Positions 37,297 to 42,919 of a stretch of DNA of 42,919 nucleotides are shown here, one piece after another. The notes under the pieces are model-generated. The model did not search any database, had not been told where the DNA came from, and saw nothing but the letters and a program-made list of their open reading frames with translations. Made by a program: the position numbers and the translations under genes. The stretch comes from a virus, in the IMG/VR virus record IMGVR_UViG_3300017748_000020, positions 1-42,919 of that record; one strand, 5' to 3'. The stretch's first letter is position 1, and every line of letters begins with the position of its first letter.

Positions 37297-38809
37297 TTTG
37301 GCATCTATCTTAAAAACTGCATCCAAGAAGTTAGACAGTTTCCCTGTAGACAAGCAAAGAGAGATACTGGATCTCGTTGAAGAACTAACTGAAATGCAAA
37401 ACAAGGAACAGGCAAGGAAAGAGTTTCTTCCTTTTGTTCGTGCCATGTGGCCTAGTTTTATACATGGCAAACACCATGAGATAATGGCAGAGGCATTTGA
37501 GAGAGTGGCCCGGGGTGAACTAAAAAGATTAATTATCAATATGCCACCCCGTCATACCAAATCAGAGTTTGCCAGTTATTTATTTCCTGCATGGTTCTTG
37601 GGTATGTACCCTGATAAAAAAATTATACAGACAGCACACACTGCAGAGCTGTCAGTGGGCTTTGGTCGTAAGGTTCGTAACTTAATACAGAACGAAGACT
37701 TCCAGAATGTATTCCCCGGCATAGAATTATCCACAGACAGTAAAGCGGCAGGTAGATGGAACACAAATAAGCGTGGTGATTACTTCGCGATAGGTGTAGG
37801 CGGTGCCGTGACAGGTAAGGGTGCTGATATTCTTATCATTGATGATCCACATTCAGAGCAAGAAGCCACAATGGGTGAGTATAATCCTGAAGTTTATAAC
37901 AAAGTTTACGAATGGTACACTTCCGGACCTCGTCAGAGACTGCAACCGGGTGGTGCAATCATACTTGTTATGACCAGATGGTCTAAAAGAGACCTAACAG
38001 GGCAAATTGTTAACAAATCTGTTGAAAGAGAAGGCTCAAATGAGTGGGAAGTCATACAATTACCTGCAATTATGCCATCAGGCAAGCCATTATGGCCTGA
38101 ATTTTGGAGCGGCACTGAACTAGACGCCCTAAAAGCTGAATTACCAGTGGCAAAATGGAACGCTCAGTATCAACAGGACCCAACATCTGAAGAAGGAGCG
38201 CTTATTAAGCGTGAATGGTGGCAGGAATGGGAAGGAAAAGACTTACCGCCTTGTGATTCCATCATACAATCATGGGACACAGCGTTTTTAAAGACACAAA
38301 GGGCAGATTATAGCGCATGTACCACTTGGGGTATCTTTCACCACCCTGATGATGATGGAAATGAGATACCTAATTTAATTTTAATCGATTCATACAAAGA
38401 AAAACTAGAATTTCCTGAGTTAAAGCGTGCCGCCTATGATAAATATTGGGAATTTGAGCCAGATCAGATGATTGTTGAGGCCAAAGCCGCAGGCTCACCC
38501 TTGATATTTGAACTTAGGGCTATGGGAATTCCAGTTACGGAGTTTACACCGAGCCGTGGACAGGATAAGATAGCCAGAGTGAACGGTGTTACAGATCTGT
38601 TTGCAAGTGGTGTAGTTTGGTATCCACCAACAAGATGGGCGGAAGAAGTTATAGAAGAATGTGCCGCGTTTCCAGCTGGTGACCATGATGACTTGGTTGA
38701 CTCAACTACACAAGCGCTGTTAAGATTCAGGCAAGGTGGTTGGATTAGAACCACTATGGATGATTGGGATGATGAACCTAAATACAGAAGACCAGTTGAA
38801 TATTATTAG
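37289..38809 (+). CDS. terL: Terminase large subunit
   Basis: A 506-residue protein from the ATG at 37289. A deviant Walker A (M85-P-P-R-H-T-K-S92) and Walker B (ILIIDD, 181-186) power DNA translocation; the C-terminal nuclease has acidic residues in SWDTA and DHDDLVDSTTQALLRF. P22/HK97-type ATPase signature (LIINMPPRHTKSEFASYLFPAW). An AGGA six bases before 37289 favours it over the ATGs at 37253 and 37283. It starts in an overlap with the preceding small gene and is followed by the portal after an 11-base gap. Confidence 0.92.
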   Translation: MNDLASILKTASKKLDSFPVDKQREILDLVEELTEMQNKEQARKEFLPFVRAMWPSFIHGKHHEIMAEAFERVARGELKRLIINMPPRHTKSEFASYLFPAWFLGMYPDKKIIQTAHTAELSVGFGRKVRNLIQNEDFQNVFPGIELSTDSKAAGRWNTNKRGDYFAIGVGGAVTGKGADILIIDDPHSEQEATMGEYNPEVYNKVYEWYTSGPRQRLQPGGAIILVMTRWSKRDLTGQIVNKSVEREGSNEWEVIQLPAIMPSGKPLWPEFWSGTELDALKAELPVAKWNAQYQQDPTSEEGALIKREWWQEWEGKDLPPCDSIIQSWDTAFLKTQRADYSACTTWGIFHHPDDDGNEIPNLILIDSYKEKLEFPELKRAAYDKYWEFEPDQMIVEAKAAGSPLIFELRAMGIPVTEFTPSRGQDKIARVNGVTDLFASGVVWYPPTRWAEEVIEECAAFPAGDHDDLVDSTTQALLRFRQGGWIRTTMDDWDDEPKYRRPVEYY

Positions 38810-38820
38810 AGGAAATTAAA

Positions 38821-41301
38821 ATGGCTATTGAAAAACCTATGGTTCCATTCACTGAAGATGATGATGTTATTGATGAGGATATAACTGTTGAGTTAAAAAA
38901 TCCTGAATCAGTATCTGCAGAGAATCCAGACTTAGTTTCAGTTGAAACTGAAGATGGTGGAATGATTATTGATTTTACTGGTGAACAGGTAGATGAAATA
39001 ATGGGTGGTGAATTCGATAGAAATCTTGCTGAAGAGATAGAAGAAAATGATTTACATGAAATAGCATCAGAACTTATATCAAGTTTTAATGCAGACAGAC
39101 AATCCAGAAGCGAGTGGGCAAAAAGTTATGTTAAGGGATTGGATCTTCTTGGCATGAGAATAGAAGAGAGACAACAGCCGTGGGCCGGATCATCTGGTGT
39201 GTTTCATCCAATACTTACAGAATCAATAGTCAGATTCCAAGCACAGGCTATGGGTGAGATATACCCTGCTTCTGGGCCAGTGCGAACAAAGATACTTGGT
39301 AAGTTGTCCGTAGAAAAAACAGAACAGGCTCTTAGAGTTGAAAATGAAATGAACTATCTTTTAACAGAAGAGATGACAGAGTATCGTGACGAAACAGAAC
39401 AGATGTTATTCAAGCTACCATTAGCAGGATCTGCATTTAAGAAAGTTTATTATGATCCAATTATGGAAAGACCATGCGCAATGTTTGTCCCTGCAGAAGA
39501 TTTTGTTGTTTCATATGGGGCATCTGATCTTATGACATGTGAAAGATATACACATGTAATGAAGAAAACATCAAACGATATTGTGAAGTTACAGAATAAT
39601 GGCTTTTATCGTGATATAGAATTACCAGATCCAGAGCCTGATATGTCAGATATACAGGAAAAATATGACGAATTAGATGGCGAAACAGCCACTATTGAAG
39701 ATGATGATAGACATACACTCCTCGAAATGCATGTAGATATGGAGATGCCAGAGCCATTCAAGGAAGATGACGGTGTAGCAAGACCATATGTAATTACCAT
39801 AGATAAATCATCAAAAGAGATATTGTCAATTAGAAGGAATTACTACGAAGATGATGAAAAGAAAAAGAAGCGACAATACTTTGTCCACTACAGGTACCTC
39901 CCCGGGCTGGGCTTTTACGGTACAGGACTTATACACCTCATCGGAGGACTTGCCAAAAGCGCAACCTCAATCCTCAGACAACTTATCGATGCCGGTACGT
40001 TGTCGAATTTGCCTGCTGGTCTTAAAGCTAGGGGTCTTCGTATCAAAGGTGATGATTCGCCTCTCATGCCGGGTGAGTTCCGTGACGTTGATGTCCCGGG
40101 TGGTGCCATCCGTGATGCTATTACTTTCATTCCTTACAAAGAACCGTCATCGGTATTGTACCAATTACTCGGAAACATCGTTGACGAAGGAAGAAGAATA
40201 GGGTCGGTAGCCGATATACAGGTTGGGGACATTAACGCCCAAGCACCCGTAGGAACAACTCTTGCCTTGATGGAAAGATCCATGAAGGTTATGTCTGGTG
40301 TGCAAGCAAGACTTCATGCAGCTTTAAAGAATGAGTTAAGATTACTTGCCTCTGTTATCAGAGATTACATGGATGATACTTATGCGTATGAAATGGAAGG
40401 TGAGTTCTCAAGAACAAAAGACTTTGATGATCGCATAGATGTAATACCAGTATCTGATCCTAATGCAGCAACAATGTCGCAAAGAGTTATGCAATATCAA
40501 GCTGCATTACAATTAGCACAACAAGCACCGCAACTATATGATATGGGCAAACTACACAGGCAAATGCTTGAAGTTCTTGGTATACAAGATGCAAGCTCAA
40601 TTATTAAATTACCAGAAGATATTAAACCTGCAGATCCAGTTACAGAAAATATGGCTATGCTTAAACAGGAGCCAGTAAAGGCATTTAAGTATCAAGACCA
40701 TGAAGCTCATATTAGGGTTCATATGGCAGCAGCTAACGATCCAAAGATAAAAGAGATTGTAGGGCAGTCACCTTTTGCTGGAGCAATACAGGCGGCTTTA
40801 TCAGCACATATAACAGAACATGTTGCGTTTCAATATAGAAAAGAGATAGAGAAAAATCTTGGCGTTGCTATGCCTAATGAAGAAAAACCATTACCAGAAG
40901 ATACAGAAGAGGAGTTATCAAGGGTTACCGCAGAAGCGGCAGAGAAATTATTAAAATCAAATAATGCTGAAGCACAACAACAAGAGGCACAAAAAGCACA
41001 ACAAGATCCACTAACTCAAATACAACAAAGAGAGTTGGCAATTAAAGAGCAGGAGCTAGAACATAAAAAACAAATGGACATAGCTAAGTTGGAGCTTGAA
41101 GCGCAGAAAGCGATGATGAATGATAAAAATCAAACCGAAAGATTGGAGTCTGAAAACAAGAGAGAGGGTGCGAGGCTTGGTGTTGCCCTTGCAAAAAATT
41201 CTTCAGACGCTCAAATTCAATCTGAAAAGATTAAAAATGACTCTGTGGCAGAAGGCACCAAAATAGCTATAGACTTAGCAAAAGATTTAGCAAATGAGTA
41301 A
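38821..41301 (+). CDS. P22-type portal protein
   Basis: An 826-residue protein. An acidic N-terminus precedes the P22-like portal signature: ISSFNADRQSRSEWAKSYVKGLDLLGM...QQPWAGSSGVFHPILTESIVRFQAQAMGEIYPASGPV. The core stem/crown follows, then a long C-terminal coiled coil of Q, A, E and K (about 690-826), as in P22 barrel-bearing portals. It forms the dodecameric vertex for packaging. The stretch at 39885-40270 uses G+C-rich codons unlike the rest of the gene. GAGGAA precedes the ATG. Confidence 0.9.
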   Translation: MAIEKPMVPFTEDDDVIDEDITVELKNPESVSAENPDLVSVETEDGGMIIDFTGEQVDEIMGGEFDRNLAEEIEENDLHEIASELISSFNADRQSRSEWAKSYVKGLDLLGMRIEERQQPWAGSSGVFHPILTESIVRFQAQAMGEIYPASGPVRTKILGKLSVEKTEQALRVENEMNYLLTEEMTEYRDETEQMLFKLPLAGSAFKKVYYDPIMERPCAMFVPAEDFVVSYGASDLMTCERYTHVMKKTSNDIVKLQNNGFYRDIELPDPEPDMSDIQEKYDELDGETATIEDDDRHTLLEMHVDMEMPEPFKEDDGVARPYVITIDKSSKEILSIRRNYYEDDEKKKKRQYFVHYRYLPGLGFYGTGLIHLIGGLAKSATSILRQLIDAGTLSNLPAGLKARGLRIKGDDSPLMPGEFRDVDVPGGAIRDAITFIPYKEPSSVLYQLLGNIVDEGRRIGSVADIQVGDINAQAPVGTTLALMERSMKVMSGVQARLHAALKNELRLLASVIRDYMDDTYAYEMEGEFSRTKDFDDRIDVIPVSDPNAATMSQRVMQYQAALQLAQQAPQLYDMGKLHRQMLEVLGIQDASSIIKLPEDIKPADPVTENMAMLKQEPVKAFKYQDHEAHIRVHMAAANDPKIKEIVGQSPFAGAIQAALSAHITEHVAFQYRKEIEKNLGVAMPNEEKPLPEDTEEELSRVTAEAAEKLLKSNNAEAQQQEAQKAQQDPLTQIQQRELAIKEQELEHKKQMDIAKLELEAQKAMMNDKNQTERLESENKREGARLGVALAKNSSDAQIQSEKIKNDSVAEGTKIAIDLAKDLANE

Positions 41302-41488
41302 AAATGAAACTATATACACATATATTATTAAAAAAGTTCAGGAGGAAGTAGATGTTGTCTCTGACTATCTTTCATCCGGCAGACCTAATAACTTCGAGGA
41401 ATATCAAAGACTTGTCGGAAAAATTGAAGGATTGTCCATTGCCAGAGAACTGCTGCAGGAAGCTGAAAAAAGATTTATTGAGGATTAG
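41294..41488 (+). CDS. Small helical protein after portal, unknown
   Basis: A 64-residue protein: MSKNETIYTYIIKKVQEEVDVVSDYLSSGRPNNFEEYQRLVGKIEGLSIARELLQEAEKRFIED. Charged helices. It overlaps the portal stop by eight bases. Comparable small genes follow portals in podoviruses; no function known. Confidence 0.6.
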   Translation: MSKNETIYTYIIKKVQEEVDVVSDYLSSGRPNNFEEYQRLVGKIEGLSIARELLQEAEKRFIED

Positions 41489-41495
41489 GGGTTTT

Positions 41496-41569
41496 CAACT
41501 AGTCAATAGTTGTGTATATTTAAAATAACGTTATTTCAGACGATTGAGTCTGCAAGGTTACTGTGAACC
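41496..41569. other. Cluster of four short inverted repeats before the GroES gene
   Basis: CAACTA-5-TAGTTG (41496-41512), the perfect palindrome AAATAACGTTATTT (41523-41536), CAGAC-6-GTCTG (41537-41552) and GGTT-6-AACC (41556-41569). Together they form a structured spacer ahead of the capsid-assembly genes. There is no U tract, so termination is unlikely; it could serve as an operator, RNA-processing site or promoter edge. Confidence 0.55.
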
Positions 41570-41594
41570 TAAATCACTGCAAAAAGGAACAGAG

Positions 41595-41966
41595 ATGTAC
41601 TCTGCAGAAAAAATAAAACTAGACGAAGATACTACTCGTAAACTACCTGAACCACAGGGTTATAAACTATTAATAGCAATACCAAAATTAGAAGAAAAAA
41701 CTAGCGGTGGCGTTATTATTCCAGACAAACTAAAAGGAATGGAGCAAACAGCTTCTATTATAGGTTTGGTCATAGCAATGGGAAAAGCTGCGTACAAAGA
41801 TGCAGACAAGTTTCCAGATGGCCCATACTGTAAAGAAGGCGACTTTGTTATATTCAGATCTTATTCTGGAACAAGATTTAAGCTCAGAGGTGAAGAATTT
41901 AGATTAATCAATGATGACACAGTTGAGGCTGTAGTTGATGATCCTAGAGAATATACGAGGGTATGA
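41595..41966 (+). CDS. Phage GroES-like co-chaperonin
   Basis: A 123-residue protein from the ATG at 41595, chosen because AAGGAA lies just upstream; an ATG-less longer frame back to 41544 is unlikely. Cpn10 signature: LPEPQGYKLLIAIPKLEEKTSGGVIIPD (the last part being the mobile loop region), GLVIAMGKAAYKD, CKEGDFVIFRSYSGTRFKLRGEEFRLINDDTVEAVV. Like T4 gp31 it probably redirects host GroEL to fold the capsid protein, encoded next but outside the window. It ends in an overlap with the scaffold gene. Confidence 0.85.
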   Translation: MYSAEKIKLDEDTTRKLPEPQGYKLLIAIPKLEEKTSGGVIIPDKLKGMEQTASIIGLVIAMGKAAYKDADKFPDGPYCKEGDFVIFRSYSGTRFKLRGEEFRLINDDTVEAVVDDPREYTRV

Positions 41967-42919
41967 TGGAAAATACAGCAGAAAAAATAGAACAAGAAGT
42001 TAATATGGAAGACGAGTCTCTGGAGATTGAGGTTGTAGATGATACACCCGAAGAAGACAGAGGCAAGCCAAAAAGAGCTGAAAATGTACCGCCACAGATA
42101 CCTGATGACGATGAGATCAAAAGTTATTCTGGTGATGTGCAAAAAAGAATTAAACAATTAAAATATGAGTACCACGAAGAGCGCAGGCAAAAAGAAGAAG
42201 CAAAGCGTTTAAGTGATGAAGCAGTTACTGCCACACAAAAACTCATGGAAGAGAACAAAAAACTAAGAAAAACTCTTGATGATGGTGAGGGTGTTTTAGT
42301 TGAGCAAGCCAAAGGCAGGGTAGAAGCTCAGTTAAATGAAGCAAAGAAAGAATACAAAGAGGCTTACGAAGCTGGAGATCCGGATAAATTAATTGAGGCT
42401 CAAGAAAAATTATCTAGTATACAGAACGAAAAGTTTAGGGTTGATAATTACAAGCCCCCAGTAAGAGCAGTAGAGCCTGATGTGGCTCCTCCAACACAGG
42501 CCTCTGCTCAACCAAAGGTGCAGGCGCCTACAGGTAAAGATAAAGAATGGTTAGAAGCTAATAATGATTGGTTTCAAAAAGAAGACCATGAAGATATGAC
42601 AGGGTACGCAATGGGCGTGCATCAAAAGTTAGTTAAAGCAGGATTAAATCCAAAGCTGGATACAGAAGAATATTATAGAAGAATTGATGATGCTATGGGA
42701 AAAGCGTTTCCAGAGCATTTCAACAAAGACAAGCAGGCTGTTGAGACAGAAGAGGTAGAAGCACCTCAACGACCTGTTGGTTCCGTGGTTGCCCCAGTTA
42801 ATAGAAGTGCAAAAAAACCACGCAAAGTGCAGCTAACCTCCACCCAGATAGGACTCGCTAAACGTCTGGGAGTTACACCTGAACAATATGCAGCGCAACT
42901 ATTGAAGGAGTCAATATAA
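41963..42919 (+). CDS. Capsid scaffolding protein
   Basis: A 318-residue acidic, coiled-coil protein. An acidic head (EDESLEIEVVDDTPEED) is followed by coiled coils (KRIKQLKYEYHEERRQKEEAKRLSDE; about 60-160), a P/A/Q-rich hinge, and a C-terminal domain (KDKEWLEANNDWFQKEDHEDMTGYAMGVHQKLVKAGLNPKLDTEEYYRRIDD). The basic C-terminal tip (RSAKKPRKVQLTSTQIGLAKRLGV) is where scaffolds bind the coat. GAGGGT precedes the ATG. The stop codon is the last base of the window; the coat gene should follow. Confidence 0.8.
   Translation: MMENTAEKIEQEVNMEDESLEIEVVDDTPEEDRGKPKRAENVPPQIPDDDEIKSYSGDVQKRIKQLKYEYHEERRQKEEAKRLSDEAVTATQKLMEENKKLRKTLDDGEGVLVEQAKGRVEAQLNEAKKEYKEAYEAGDPDKLIEAQEKLSSIQNEKFRVDNYKPPVRAVEPDVAPPTQASAQPKVQAPTGKDKEWLEANNDWFQKEDHEDMTGYAMGVHQKLVKAGLNPKLDTEEYYRRIDDAMGKAFPEHFNKDKQAVETEEVEAPQRPVGSVVAPVNRSAKKPRKVQLTSTQIGLAKRLGVTPEQYAAQLLKESI

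Noticed and set aside
39851-40201. 116-codon +1 frame inside the portal gene
   Set aside because: No ribosome site of quality, second half is S/V/L/R-rich shadow, and the portal frame here is the conserved core. The codon shift is better explained by recombination.
1-42919. CRISPR array, insertion sequence or integrase/attachment site
   Set aside because: No regularly spaced direct repeats with unique spacers, no transposase or integrase signature seen on either strand.

Overview
The window is a piece of an AT-rich, tightly packed tailed-phage genome of podovirus type. The evidence is a P22-like portal, a large terminase, a scaffold, glycine-rich adhesin-type tail proteins, internal (ejection) virion proteins, a holin/lysozyme pair and a helicase-primase, with genes overlapping by ATGA or TAATG. 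The gene set and low G+C resemble environmental marine podoviruses of low-GC alphaproteobacteria; the host is an inference. I see no integrase, RNA polymerase, DNA polymerase, tRNA or CRISPR. The major capsid gene, expected right after the scaffold, is absent: the window ends on the scaffold stop codon and opens inside another gene, so it is not a complete genome.

Layout: (1) 1-21.7 kb, + strand: tail fibre/adhesin genes, a tail-stabilisation-like protein, a lysis cassette (three-TM holin, small basic ORFs, GH24 lysozyme), then internal virion proteins ending in a 3157-residue polyvalent-type giant. (2) 21.9-25.5 kb, - strand: recombination/replication accessory operon (RecB/Cas4-like nuclease, putative annealing protein, SSB-like protein, HTH protein, second nuclease, DUF3310). 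(3) 25.5-28.6 kb, + strand: RusA resolvase and T7 gp4-like primase-helicase, closed by a strong intrinsic terminator. (4) 28.7-35.4 kb, - strand: about 16 mostly small genes, with a MoxR AAA+ ATPase / VWA-metallopeptidase-like pair and an HTH regulator. (5) A 755-nt divergent control region. (6) 36.2-42.9 kb, + strand: small terminase, candidate packaging region, large terminase, portal, phage GroES, scaffold.

The least expected signals are these. Two short ORFs with strong Shine-Dalgarno sites are overprinted in the +1 frame inside the giant gene. A dispersed 16-bp palindrome AAGTTAA-N2-TTAACTT occurs ten times perfectly, mostly at gene junctions, and looks like a genome-wide operator or stoperator system. 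Two inverted copies of an iteron/AT-rich array bracket the segment from 26.1 to 37.0 kb. A conserved 17-mer lies upstream of both minus-strand operons. Several structured RNA regions are present, including a candidate small RNA with its own promoter and terminator. Recurrent [K/Q]-[Y/F]-S linkers in the giant protein, next to an HExxH peptidase motif, suggest possible processing.
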